DNA of 64,000 bases from Pseudomonas lactis (lineage in GTDB: Bacteria > Pseudomonadota > Gammaproteobacteria > Pseudomonadales > Pseudomonadaceae), in the NCBI RefSeq assembly GCF_001439845.1, contig NZ_JYLO01000016.1:79041-143040 (forward strand). The letters run 5' to 3'. The notes under the pieces are model-generated. The model saw nothing but the letters and a program-made list of their open reading frames with translations, ran no database searches and was not told the origin of the DNA. The position numbers and the translations under genes were made by a program. Below, piece after piece: positions 16,229 to 24,550 of this stretch; positions within the stretch are counted from its first letter, which is position 1; each line of letters begins with the position of its first letter.

Positions 16229-17854
16229 CTACACCGAAAACCGCGCCACCATCGAATTCAAATCCACCGCCAACCGCGACAACTCCTGGCTCGCTGCACT
16301 GGTCTGGTTGGCCCCGGTCGATGTCTGGTGCGCCAGGTCGCGGATATTCATCAGGTTACGATCCACCTCCCGCGCCACCGCCGCCTGCTCCTCCGAGGCA
16401 CTGGCAATCACCAGGTTGCGTTCGTTGATCAAGGTGAATGCCGAGGCAATCTCTTCCAGGGCCATGCCCGCCGATTTGGCGATGTCCAACGTGGACCGCG
16501 CCCGCGTGTTGCTCTGCTGCATCGAGCTGACAGCCTGGTCGGTGCCCTGCTGAATGCCGCTGATCATCTGTTCGATTTCCTGGGTCGACTGTTGCGTGCG
16601 ATGGGCCAAGGCCCGCACCTCATCGGCCACCACCGCAAACCCGCGCCCGGCGTCACCCGCTCGCGCCGCCTCAATCGCCGCGTTCAATGCCAGCAGGTTG
16701 GTTTGTTCGGCAATCGAGCGAATCACATCCAGCACTGTGCTGATGCCATAGACCTTTTGCGCCAGCGCTTCGACCTGGGTCACATTGGCGGTCACATCGG
16801 TCGCGAGGGCTTCAATCGACACCACCGTCTGCTGCACCTGTTCACGCCCTTGCTGGGCAATGCGGTCGGATTCGCGAGACGCCTGGGAAGTGGCCACGGC
16901 ATTGCTCGCCACCTCCTCCACCGCCACCGTCATCTGATTGACCGCCGTGGCCGCCTGTTCGATTTCCTGGTTCTGCTGGTGCAAACCGCGGGTCGCATCC
17001 TCAGTGACGCAACTGAGCTCTTCGGAAGCCGACGCCAATTGGTTCGACGATTCCGATATTCGCCGGATAGTGTCGCGCAGGCTCTCCTGCATGCGCTTGA
17101 GCGCCTGCTGCAAGCGCGCCGGCTCGTCGCTGCCACTGAGCTTGATCTCGCCAGTTAAATCGCCGCTGGCAACGCCCTGGGCTACTTTCAACGATTGCGC
17201 CAGCGGTAGCACGATGCTACGCGTCAGCCACACGGCCAGGCCGATCGTGATCAACGCTGTGACGCCAATCATGACCATCACCCAGACCCGCGACTGGCTG
17301 AACACCTGCTGTGCCAGCCGGGCGGCCTCGTTGGCGCTGGACTTGTTCAGATTGACCAGCTCACGCAGGGTGACGGCCATTTGGTCGGCCATCTGATTCA
17401 TTTCGCCATTGACCACCGCAATGGCCTCCTCCAGCCGATTGGCCTTGGATAGGCCCACCACCTGCTCCTGGCGTTGCAGGTACTGCTGCTCCTCGACCTT
17501 GAAGCGATCAAACAGCACGCGCTCTTCAGGCAAGACGATCAACGCCTCGTACACGCCTTCCGCGTGGTGCAAACCGGTTTTGATCTCGGCGATTTTCTGC
17601 TCGTTCTGCGCCACCGCCTGGGGGTCGCGGTTGACCAGCAAGCGCAACGTCAGCGCCCGAATACGCAACACATCCTGGTTCATCTCCCCTACCGCCATCA
17701 CGCTGGGCAGCCAGTTGGTCTCCACCTGGTCCGACTGCTGGCGCATGTTGGCCATCTGCAACAGGGCAAAGCCGCCCAAGACGAACACCATCAACGCCAG
17801 CACACCAAAGCCCAGGCCGGCGCGAGGGGCGATATTCAAACTGCGGATATTCAT
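16229..17854 (-). CDS. Methyl-accepting chemotaxis protein
   Basis: A 541-residue transmembrane chemoreceptor. TM1 lies near residues 14-34, then a periplasmic four-helix-bundle-type sensor domain of about 150 residues (EMNQDVLRIRALTLRLLVNR), and TM2 near 190-210. HAMP follows, and then the signalling domain with the conserved hairpin tip EQTNLLALNAAIEAARAG. The tip contacts CheA and CheW. No CheR-docking pentapeptide is seen at the C-terminus. The start at 17854 (MNIRSLNIAP) is preceded by GGAAGGAACC; an upstream in-frame ATG would add 29 residues with no domain. The ligand is unknown. It stands alone, 97 bases past the amidohydrolase gene's end. Confidence 0.92.
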   Translation of the reverse strand: MNIRSLNIAPRAGLGFGVLALMVFVLGGFALLQMANMRQQSDQVETNWLPSVMAVGEMNQDVLRIRALTLRLLVNRDPQAVAQNEQKIAEIKTGLHHAEGVYEALIVLPEERVLFDRFKVEEQQYLQRQEQVVGLSKANRLEEAIAVVNGEMNQMADQMAVTLRELVNLNKSSANEAARLAQQVFSQSRVWVMVMIGVTALITIGLAVWLTRSIVLPLAQSLKVAQGVASGDLTGEIKLSGSDEPARLQQALKRMQESLRDTIRRISESSNQLASASEELSCVTEDATRGLHQQNQEIEQAATAVNQMTVAVEEVASNAVATSQASRESDRIAQQGREQVQQTVVSIEALATDVTANVTQVEALAQKVYGISTVLDVIRSIAEQTNLLALNAAIEAARAGDAGRGFAVVADEVRALAHRTQQSTQEIEQMISGIQQGTDQAVSSMQQSNTRARSTLDIAKSAGMALEEIASAFTLINERNLVIASASEEQAAVAREVDRNLMNIRDLAHQTSTGANQTSAASQELSRLAVDLNSMVARFSV

Positions 17855-17950
17855 GCCAGGGTTCCTTCCAAAAGTACTGCATCCACCTGCAGCGGGTCTC
17901 TTGGACGTTATCGGCACCTCAGGGCATTGGCATAAGACCAAAACGCGATA

Positions 17951-18973
17951 TCAACGCGCGTCGCCATCGCGAGGCGGCTGGGGCAGGATGGCCAGGAAAT
18001 TGTCGCGCGCGACCTTGTGGGCAACGTCTTCGGGCAAGGCATCGAGGAAAGGATCGAAACGGCGCATTTCCTTGCCCAGCTTATTGAAGCGCCCCACCAC
18101 GTCGGAGCCGAGCATGAAACGATCCGGGAAGCGCTCCACCAGCTTTACCCACTCAGGCCGAGGTTTACCCGCCTCATCCAGCAGATACGGCGTGAGCATG
18201 CTCCAGGACAAGTCGATATACAGGTTGGGGTACGCCTCAAGCAGGCGCGCCAAGGTGGGCAGCAAAAAGTCCATCTGTACTTGATGACGGTGGATTTCCT
18301 TGCTGGTACCCGCATGGGCCCAGATAAAACGCGTGTGCGGGTGGTTGCGTAACGGCTGCTCGACTTCCGCCAGGTACAGCGGGTTGCGCTCACGCTTGGA
18401 GGTGATGTTGGAGTGCAGCATCACCGGCAGGTCGTTTTCGGCCGCCAGGTGGTAGATGCGCGTCATGGCTTCGTTATTGGCACGCGGCGTGTCGCCGGAG
18501 GTCAGGGCGGTAAGGTCATCGTGCCGGGTGAACACTTCACCGATGCCCTGCCACAGCCCTGGGTTGAGGTCGAGCATGCGCTGGATATGGGCCGCAGAGT
18601 TCTTGTCGTTGGGATTGAAACCGGCGAGGAACGGATGAAAGTGCTGGCGTTGCGCAGGAGAAAGTTTATTGACCGCCGCCGCGACGATCACATCCGTGGC
18701 GCTGTACCAATAGGCATCGGCGTCGTCACCGGCGTAGTAGCGCGGGCGCTTGGGTTCGTCTTCGTGCCATTTCTTGGCCACGGGGATCCCGGAAATCATG
18801 ACGTGCTCTACGCGGTTGTCCGCCATGGCCTTGAGCAGCTTGTCCATGCCGGCGGTTTCCTGAAAAAAATCCACGTAATGCAGGTGCGCGTCGCTGTAGG
18901 CATAGTCACGAGCCTGCACGGCAAGGCTGCTGGCGGCGAGCAACAAGGCAAGACTCAGGCGGGCTCCAGACAC
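17951..18973 (-). CDS. Secreted amidohydrolase-family protein (TIM-barrel)
   Basis: A 340-residue protein with a clear signal peptide (LSLALLLAASSLAVQA, cleaved near residue 21), so it probably acts in the periplasm. The mature N-terminus YSDAHLHYVDFF holds the HxH metal motif of the amidohydrolase-2 (PF04909) group. PVMLHSNITS and FIWAHAGTSK give further metal-binding His residues, and FMLGSDVVGRF has the catalytic/metal Asp. The fold and motifs support a metal-dependent hydrolase or decarboxylase. Most family members are cytoplasmic, so the signal peptide is unusual. The substrate is not inferable. It is a single gene with no clear operon. Confidence 0.82.
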   Translation of the reverse strand: MSGARLSLALLLAASSLAVQARDYAYSDAHLHYVDFFQETAGMDKLLKAMADNRVEHVMISGIPVAKKWHEDEPKRPRYYAGDDADAYWYSATDVIVAAAVNKLSPAQRQHFHPFLAGFNPNDKNSAAHIQRMLDLNPGLWQGIGEVFTRHDDLTALTSGDTPRANNEAMTRIYHLAAENDLPVMLHSNITSKRERNPLYLAEVEQPLRNHPHTRFIWAHAGTSKEIHRHQVQMDFLLPTLARLLEAYPNLYIDLSWSMLTPYLLDEAGKPRPEWVKLVERFPDRFMLGSDVVGRFNKLGKEMRRFDPFLDALPEDVAHKVARDNFLAILPQPPRDGDAR

Positions 18974-19112
18974 GGTAAAACCTCAATAAGGGCGGATACG
19001 GGTAGACCTTGCGCCAGCCTTCAGGGTTCAGCATGGAAAAAACCGGAACACTGGAGTGCCAGCATGCTCTATAACTGCATGACCTTCATCCTGCGCCCTT
19101 ACGAGGTTTGCC

Positions 19113-19529
19113 ATGCCTGTTACCGTCAATACGCTGAACGCTGAAAACTTCCGTCACAGCGTGAATATCAATAATCACGAGCTGTTTACCGACCTGCCCA
19201 AGAGCCTGGGCGGTGACGATTCGGCCCCCTCCCCTCACGATTATTTCGATGCTGCGCTGGCGTCGTGCAAAGCCTTGACCGTAAGGCTCTACGCGCAGAA
19301 AAAAGATATCCCGCTGACCGGCGTGACCGTGGAGGTCACCCACGACAGCACCGAGGAGCAGAAGGGTAAATACAAGCTCAACGTCAAGCTGACCCTCAAG
19401 GGCGTACTCACCGATGCCCAGCGCGATGAACTGCACCGCGTCGCCGATAAGTGCCCGGTACACAAGCTGATGACCACTGCCGAAGTCACCATCGAAACGA
19501 AACTGTCGGAAGGCGCCTTCAGCCAATAG
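19113..19529 (+). CDS. OsmC family peroxiredoxin-like protein
   Basis: A 138-residue OsmC/Ohr-fold protein. The two conserved cysteines are present: Cys52 in ALASCKALTVRLY and Cys114 in ADKCPVHKLM. They would form the thiol centre that reduces organic hydroperoxides in the cytoplasm. The segment SPHDYFDAALASC is characteristic of the YhfA/OsmC subgroup. GAGG lies seven bases ahead of the ATG. It is 60-odd bases upstream of the pirin gene on the same strand, so the two could be co-transcribed as oxidative-stress genes. Confidence 0.88.
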   Translation: MPVTVNTLNAENFRHSVNINNHELFTDLPKSLGGDDSAPSPHDYFDAALASCKALTVRLYAQKKDIPLTGVTVEVTHDSTEEQKGKYKLNVKLTLKGVLTDAQRDELHRVADKCPVHKLMTTAEVTIETKLSEGAFSQ

Positions 19530-19592
19530 CCCCAACTTCCCATCGAGCGGGTTATGCTTGGTTGCATCCAACCCGCTCAGACTGGGATGCCC

Positions 19593-20459
19593 ATGACCAC
19601 CCTCACCGTGATCCGCCCTCGCCCCGAAGATGTAGAAGGCCAGCCCATCCTGCGCCCCCTGCCCTCGCGTGAATGCCGCAGCGTCGGGCCCTTTGTGTTT
19701 TTCGACCATATGCTGGCGACCCGCTACGCGCCGGGTACCGGCATGAATATCCGCCAGCATCCGCACATCGGCCTGTCCACCCTCACCTACCTGTTTGAAG
19801 GCGCCTTGCAGCATAAGGACAGCCTCGGCTCGGACCAGGTGGTGCAAGCCGGCGATGTCAGCTGGATGACCGCCGGCAGTGCGATTGCCCACGTCGAGCG
19901 CACACCGGAAGCGGTCAAGGCCAGGGGTTTCAGCCTGCATGGCCTGCAGGTATGGCTGGCCTCGCCCAAGGACCACGAGACCGGGCCGGGACACTACAGC
20001 CATCACCCAGCGGCGAGCTTGCCGAAAAGCGATAACCTCGGCGTGCAGGTGCGTTTGATCGCCGGTGATGGTTTTTGCCTCAGGTCACCGGTGCCGGTAC
20101 TGTCGCCGACGCTGTATGCCGAGGTACAGATGCAAACCGCCACCACCCTGTTGATTCCTGATGAACATGAGGAACGTGCGGTGTATGTGCTGGAGGGTGA
20201 GGTGCAGTTGGACGGTGAAGCCCTGGAGGTCAACAGCTTGGTGGTATTGCCGACTGGGCAGGAGATGACCCTGTATGCCGAGAGTGATTGCCACCTGATG
20301 GTATTTGGCGGGGCGCCGCTGGATGGGCCACGGCGGATCAACTGGAATTTTGTGGCGAGTGATCCGGCGGTGATCGAGCAGGCGAGACAGCGTTGGGCGG
20401 CCGGGGATTGGCCCACCGTGCCGGGGGAGTCAGAAAGAATCGAGTTGCCTGTGAAATAG
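19593..20459 (+). CDS. Pirin family protein
   Basis: A 288-residue bicupin. The N-terminal cupin shows the iron-binding pattern HPHIGLSTLTYLFEG followed by HKDSLGS and QAGDVSWMTAGSAIAHVE, the hallmark of pirins. GLQVWLASPKDHE leads to the C-terminal cupin. Bacterial pirins include quercetin dioxygenases and redox-linked regulators, so the function is open. The start is uncertain: ATG at 19593 (MTTLTVIRPR) or 19587 are both plausible, and neither has a strong Shine-Dalgarno. It follows osmC on the same strand. Confidence 0.88.
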   Translation: MTTLTVIRPRPEDVEGQPILRPLPSRECRSVGPFVFFDHMLATRYAPGTGMNIRQHPHIGLSTLTYLFEGALQHKDSLGSDQVVQAGDVSWMTAGSAIAHVERTPEAVKARGFSLHGLQVWLASPKDHETGPGHYSHHPAASLPKSDNLGVQVRLIAGDGFCLRSPVPVLSPTLYAEVQMQTATTLLIPDEHEERAVYVLEGEVQLDGEALEVNSLVVLPTGQEMTLYAESDCHLMVFGGAPLDGPRRINWNFVASDPAVIEQARQRWAAGDWPTVPGESERIELPVK

Positions 20460-20461
20460 CT

Positions 20462-20534
20462 ATCGCAGGCAAGCCAGCTCCCACATTTGATGGGTATACA
20501 CATTTTAGAATGTAGGAGCTGGCTTGCCTGCGAT
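20462..20534. repeat. REP pair
   Basis: Two inverted REP units flank about 25 bases between convergent pirin and dienelactone hydrolase genes. The right-hand unit has a one-base change (GTAGGAGC in place of GTGGGAGC). Confidence 0.88.
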
Positions 20535-20558
20535 GGCGTCCGATCAGGCGCTGAGAAA

Positions 20559-21287
20559 TCAGCCCTTGAACACTTCATCCAACAAGTTATGCATCGACTG
20601 GAAAGCCCGCGCAGCGGTCTTGGCGTCGTACATCATCTTGCCTGGCACATTGGCATGGGGGTCGGTGAACGAATGCACCGCACCGCCGTAGCTCAGCAAC
20701 TGCCAATCCACACCCGCCGCGTTCATTTCATCTTCGAACGCCGGCAGTTGCTCTTTGGGCACCAACGGGTCCGAGGCGCCATGCAGCACCAGCACTGACC
20801 CCTTGATGTTCTTCGCATCCGCCGGGTTCGGTGTATCCAGGGTGCCATGGAACGACACGGCAGCCTTCAGCGGCGCGCCGGTACGGGCCAGTTCCAGGGA
20901 ACAGCAACCGCCAAAGCAGAAGCCAAAGGTGGCCAGTTTCGAGGTGTCCACTGCTGCTTCAGTCTGGCCTTGCAGTTGCTCGAAGGCGGCTTGCATACGC
21001 TTGTTCAGCAGTGGGCGATCATTCTTCAACGGCATCATCGCCGCGCCCGCTTCATCGCCATTTGAAGGACGTACGTTTTGCCCGTAGAGGTCGGCAATCA
21101 ACACCACATAGCCTTTGCCGGCAACGGCCTTGGCGATCTCTTCGGCCCCCGCACTCACGCCCATCCAGTTCGGCGCCATCAGCAGTCCCGGCAACGGGCC
21201 CTTGTGGCTGGCATCGAACGCCAGACGGCTTTCATAAGACTGGCCATCAATCTGATAGACCACGGAACGTACAGTGACTTGGCTCAT
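20559..21287 (-). CDS. Dienelactone hydrolase family protein
   Basis: A 242-residue alpha/beta hydrolase. GFCFGGCCSLEL near residue 120 is the elbow with a Cys nucleophile, as in dienelactone hydrolases. VLHGASDPLVPKEQLPAF gives the catalytic Asp region, and GAVHSFTDPHANVPG holds the His. It would be a cytoplasmic hydrolase of lactones or related esters. The start at 21287 (MSQVTVRSVV) follows GGGGA; a longer frame would read into a repeat. Many pseudomonads carry several such genes and the natural substrate is seldom known. Confidence 0.88.
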   Translation of the reverse strand: MSQVTVRSVVYQIDGQSYESRLAFDASHKGPLPGLLMAPNWMGVSAGAEEIAKAVAGKGYVVLIADLYGQNVRPSNGDEAGAAMMPLKNDRPLLNKRMQAAFEQLQGQTEAAVDTSKLATFGFCFGGCCSLELARTGAPLKAAVSFHGTLDTPNPADAKNIKGSVLVLHGASDPLVPKEQLPAFEDEMNAAGVDWQLLSYGGAVHSFTDPHANVPGKMMYDAKTAARAFQSMHNLLDEVFKG

Positions 21288-21323
21288 GATTTTCCCCAAT
21301 TCAGATGGATTGACGATGCTCCC

Positions 21324-21423
21324 TGTAGGAGCGAGCTTGCTCGCGAAGAACGTCAACGATAACGCGCAAATGCTGAATGAACGCGGTGATCTCACGTTTT
21401 TCGCGAGCAAGCTCGCTCCTACA
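21324..21423. repeat. Second-type REPIN, copy A (TGTAGGAGCGAGCTTGCTCG)
   Basis: The arms TGTAGGAGCGAGCTTGCTCG and their exact inverse enclose a loop. The whole element is 100 bases long. A second 100-base copy at 42985 shares the loop start AACGTCAACGATAACGCG. It lies between the dienelactone hydrolase start and the htpG terminator. Confidence 0.88.
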
Positions 21424-21436
21424 GTAGAGCCAGAAC

Positions 21437-21464
21437 GAAAAAACCCGCCGAAGCGGGTTTTTCT
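21437..21464 (-). terminator. Rho-independent terminator after htpG
   Basis: On the minus strand, AACCCGC-TTCG-GCGGGTT is followed by a T-run. It lies ten bases after the htpG stop. Confidence 0.9.
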
Positions 21465-21473
21465 ACAACGGTG

Positions 21474-23378
21474 TTAAACCGACAATTCAACCAACAGCTT
21501 GTTCAGTCGGCGCACATACGCGGCCGGGTCCTTCAAGCTGTCGCCGGCTGCCAGGGCGGCCTGGTCGAAGAGGATGTGCGACAGGTCACCAAACCGCTCT
21601 TCGCTCTGCTCGCCATCGAGTTTCTCGATCAGCGGGTGAGACGGGTTGAATTCGAAGATCGGCTTGGAATCCGGCACTTTCTGGCCGCTGGCTTCCAGGA
21701 TCTGGCGCATCTGCATGCCCAGGTCCTGCTCGCCGATGGCCAGGATCGCAGGAGAGTCGGTCAGGCGGTGGGAAACCCGCACTTCACTCACCGCTTCGCC
21801 CAGGGAAGCCTTGATGCGCTCAACCAGGCCCTCTTTAGACTTGGCGACTTCTTCGGCTTCTTTCTTCTCTTCTTCGGAGTCCAGGTTACCCAGGTCCAGG
21901 TCACCACGGGTCACGTCGACGAAGGTTTTGCCGTCGAACTCGGTGAGGTAGCTCATCAGCCACTCATCGATACGGTCGGTCAGCAGCAGCACTTCGATGC
22001 CTTTCTTGCGGAACACTTCCAGGTGCGGGCTGTTCTTGACCTGAGCGTAGGTTTCGCCGGTCAGGTAGTAGATCTTGTCCTGACCTTCCTTGGCACGTGC
22101 CAGGTAATCAGCCAGGGACACAACCTGCTCGCCATCTTCGCCTTGAGTCGAGGCAAAACGCAGCAAACCGGCAATCTTTTCCTTGTTGGCAAAATCTTCT
22201 GCCGGGCCTTCTTTCATGACCTGGCCGAAGTTTTTCCAGAAGCTCTTGTATTGCTCAGGCTCGTTCTTCGCCAGCTTTTCCAGCATGTCGAGCACGCGCT
22301 TGGTCAGCGCCGACTTCATGGAGTCGATAATCGGGTCTTTCTGCAGAATTTCCCGCGACACGTTCAGCGACAGGTCGTTGGAGTCGACCACACCTTTGAT
22401 AAAGCGCAGGTACAGCGGCAGGAAGGATTCCGCCTGGTCCATCACGAACACGCGCTGTACGTAGAGCTTCAGGCCTTTTGGCGCTTCACGCTGGTACAGG
22501 TCGAACGGAGCACGGGCCGGGACGTAGAGCAGCGAGCTGTATTCGAGCTTGCCTTCAACCTTGTTGTGGCTCCAGCTCAGCGGGTTCTCGTAATCGTGCC
22601 CGATGTGCTTGTAGAACTCCTGGTATTCCTCGTCCTTGATCTCGGTACGCGGACGGGTCCACAGGGCGCTGGCGCGGTTGACGGTTTCCCACTCCACCGC
22701 TGGGGCTTCTTCGCCTTCGGCAACGGTCTGTTCCTTGGGCAACTCGATCGGCAACGCGATGTGGTCGGAGTACTTCTTGATGATGTTGCGCAGGCGCCAG
22801 CCATCGGCGAATTCGTCTTCACCGGCTTTCAGGTGCAGCACGATGCGCGTGCCACGGTCAGCCTTGTCGATCGTGGCGATTTCGAATTCGCCTTCGCCCT
22901 TGGAGGCCCAGTGCACGCCTTCGCTGGCGTCGAGGCCGGCGCGGCGGCTGAAGACTTCAACCTTGTCGGCGACGATGAAGGCCGAATAGAAGCCCACGCC
23001 GAATTGGCCGATCAGGTGAGAGTCTTTTTTCTGGTCGCCCGACAGGTTCTTCATGAAATCTGCGGTGCCGGACTTGGCGATGGTTCCCAGGTGGGTGATC
23101 GCATCGTCGCGGCTCATGCCGATACCGTTGTCTTCGAGGGTGACGGTCTTGGCGTCTTTGTCGTAGCTCACACGGATCTTCAGTTCCGCGCCGCCTTCCA
23201 GCAACTCAGGCTTGGACAGGGCTTCGAAACGTAATTTGTCGACAGCGTCAGAGGCGTTCGAGATCAATTCGCGAAGGAAAATTTCCTTGTTGGAATACAG
23301 CGAATGGATCATGAGGTGCAGCAGTTGCTTCACCTCGGTCTGGAAGCCCAGGGTTTCCTTTTGAGTTTCCACACTCAT
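21474..23378 (-). CDS. htpG: Molecular chaperone HtpG (Hsp90)
   Basis: A 634-residue cytosolic Hsp90 chaperone, exactly the family length. The N-terminal GHKL ATPase shows ELISNASDAVDKLRF, DNGIGMSRDD and GQFGVGFYSAFIVAD. The middle domain carries RVFVMDQAESFLPLYLRFIKG and the switch segment SLNVSREILQ. The start at 23378 (MSVETQKETLGFQTEVKQ) is the usual HtpG N-terminus; an in-frame ATG 93 bases upstream has no support. A sigma-32 type promoter sits 66-94 bases upstream. It is a single gene with its own terminator. Confidence 0.97.
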   Translation of the reverse strand: MSVETQKETLGFQTEVKQLLHLMIHSLYSNKEIFLRELISNASDAVDKLRFEALSKPELLEGGAELKIRVSYDKDAKTVTLEDNGIGMSRDDAITHLGTIAKSGTADFMKNLSGDQKKDSHLIGQFGVGFYSAFIVADKVEVFSRRAGLDASEGVHWASKGEGEFEIATIDKADRGTRIVLHLKAGEDEFADGWRLRNIIKKYSDHIALPIELPKEQTVAEGEEAPAVEWETVNRASALWTRPRTEIKDEEYQEFYKHIGHDYENPLSWSHNKVEGKLEYSSLLYVPARAPFDLYQREAPKGLKLYVQRVFVMDQAESFLPLYLRFIKGVVDSNDLSLNVSREILQKDPIIDSMKSALTKRVLDMLEKLAKNEPEQYKSFWKNFGQVMKEGPAEDFANKEKIAGLLRFASTQGEDGEQVVSLADYLARAKEGQDKIYYLTGETYAQVKNSPHLEVFRKKGIEVLLLTDRIDEWLMSYLTEFDGKTFVDVTRGDLDLGNLDSEEEKKEAEEVAKSKEGLVERIKASLGEAVSEVRVSHRLTDSPAILAIGEQDLGMQMRQILEASGQKVPDSKPIFEFNPSHPLIEKLDGEQSEERFGDLSHILFDQAALAAGDSLKDPAAYVRRLNKLLVELSV

Positions 23379-23444
23379 GGTCATCAAACTCCAATTGGAT
23401 GGCAGTGGCCGCGCCCGAAAGGGTTGGCGGCGGGTTGTCATCAA

Positions 23445-23472
23445 AGTTGGGGGCTCAGGCCAGGATTTCAAG
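23445..23472 (-). promoter_or_regulatory. Sigma-32 (heat-shock) type promoter of htpG
   Basis: On the minus strand CTTGAAA and CCCCAACT are separated by 13 bases, close to the RpoH consensus CTTGAAA-N(11-16)-CCCCATnT. The -35 box overlaps the stop region of the upstream thioesterase gene. Confidence 0.8.
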
Positions 23473-23920
23473 GGCGGGCCAATTCCTCAATCTTGAAATG
23501 TGCCCGGGCGGTGGCAATCGGTTCGGCCGCAGTGCTCTGCCAGGCGGTAATCGCAACGTTGGCCACGCGCCGGCCCTGGCGCCATACCTGGCACTTGGCA
23601 TAGGTGTCACGAAACTGGCCGGCGCGCAGGTAATCCAGGGAGAAGTCGATGATTTTCGGCAGGCCCGGAGCGCCCGTAAACACCATCAGATGCAGGGCGG
23701 CTGCCAACTCCATGAAGCCGGCGATCACCCCGCCATGCAACGCTGGCAATATGGGGTTACCAATATTGTCCTTGTTGGCCGGCAGGCGAAACAGCAACTC
23801 ATCCCCCAGACGGGTGCATTCGATGCCGATCAGCCTGGCATAGGGCACCAACTCGAGCAGCGCGTCATAGTTGCCACGATCGTGGGCTTGCTCCAGACGG
23901 GTCTTGAACCGATGCGTCAT
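23468..23920 (-). CDS. PaaI family hotdog thioesterase
   Basis: A 150-residue hotdog protein. PALHGGVIAGFMELAAALH (about residues 58-76) is the HGG...E active-site helix of the PaaI/4HBT group, and IIDFSLDYLRAG is the following beta strand typical of this family. It would cleave an acyl-CoA thioester. Its start overlaps the stop of the upstream thioesterase gene by four bases, so the two are translated together, and they may form a heteromeric pair. The htpG heat-shock promoter begins at its very 3' end. Confidence 0.85.
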   Translation of the reverse strand: MTHRFKTRLEQAHDRGNYDALLELVPYARLIGIECTRLGDELLFRLPANKDNIGNPILPALHGGVIAGFMELAAALHLMVFTGAPGLPKIIDFSLDYLRAGQFRDTYAKCQVWRQGRRVANVAITAWQSTAAEPIATARAHFKIEELARP

Positions 23921-24393
23921 GCCTGCTCTCCCTTGATGACCGTGCCCAAGCCTTGGGTGCCTTTGAGGCGCTTGCCCATGCGCATGAACGTGCCCACCAC
24001 ATGGGCAATAGGTTGTTGCGGGTCATCCTGATAGGCGACGCCACGGGTGAAGATCACATCGGTGGTCACCCGGTAGCATTGCGCGAAGCCATACACCGGC
24101 TTATGGGGTTCGGCGGGATGCATGTAGTCGATGCGCAGGTCCAGGGTGGGGCACACTTCGAACTCGGGCAGTACGCACAAGGTCGCCATGCCACAGGCGG
24201 TGTCCATCAACGAGGTGAGCGCGCCGCCATGGATCACCCCGCTCAGGGGGTCACCGACGATATGCGGCCCATACGGCAGTACGAGGGTCATGCCCTCCTC
24301 GCTGGCTTGATGAACACTCACCCCCAGCACCTGGCAATGGCGCAGGGCCGAAACAAAGCGCGTGGCACGCTCTAACAACGGGTTTTCGGTCAT
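23917..24393 (-). CDS. PaaI family hotdog thioesterase
   Basis: A 158-residue hotdog-fold protein, the first gene of a two-gene unit. SGVIHGGALTSLMDTACGMA (about residues 57-76) matches the HGG...D active-site helix of PaaI-type thioesterases, here with Asp as the catalytic acid. CPTLDLRIDYMHPAEP is the second family block. The start at 24393 (MTENPLLER) was chosen because upstream in-frame sequence is AT-rich and not protein-like. Tandem, distinct copies of this fold may act as a mixed dimer; that is inference. Confidence 0.86.
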   Translation of the reverse strand: MTENPLLERATRFVSALRHCQVLGVSVHQASEEGMTLVLPYGPHIVGDPLSGVIHGGALTSLMDTACGMATLCVLPEFEVCPTLDLRIDYMHPAEPHKPVYGFAQCYRVTTDVIFTRGVAYQDDPQQPIAHVVGTFMRMGKRLKGTQGLGTVIKGEQA

Positions 24394-24494
24394 TGTTTTT
24401 AGACTCTTATTAGTGTGAATTCGGCGGATGGGAATGGCTGGGTAAAGTTCCTGTACGAAACATGCTATATATCTGTGGGACATAAGGAACTAAT

Positions 24495-24522
24495 ACTGGC
24501 CCCTTGGGTTCGAAAGGCCAGT
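24495..24522 (+). promoter_or_regulatory. Hairpin in the 5' leader of the small lipoprotein gene
   Basis: ACTGGCC and GGCCAGT form a seven-base-pair stem with a 14-base loop, 29 bases before the ATG at 24551. The Shine-Dalgarno TAAGGAG lies outside the stem. It could stabilise the mRNA; no known riboswitch is recognised. Confidence 0.45.
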
Positions 24523-24550
24523 AGATATCTTCAATAAGGAGAAACACCCC

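Noticed and set aside
21471..23234. A 587-codon plus-strand frame opposite htpG
   Set aside because: Antisense shadow; HtpG is conserved along its whole length on the other strand.
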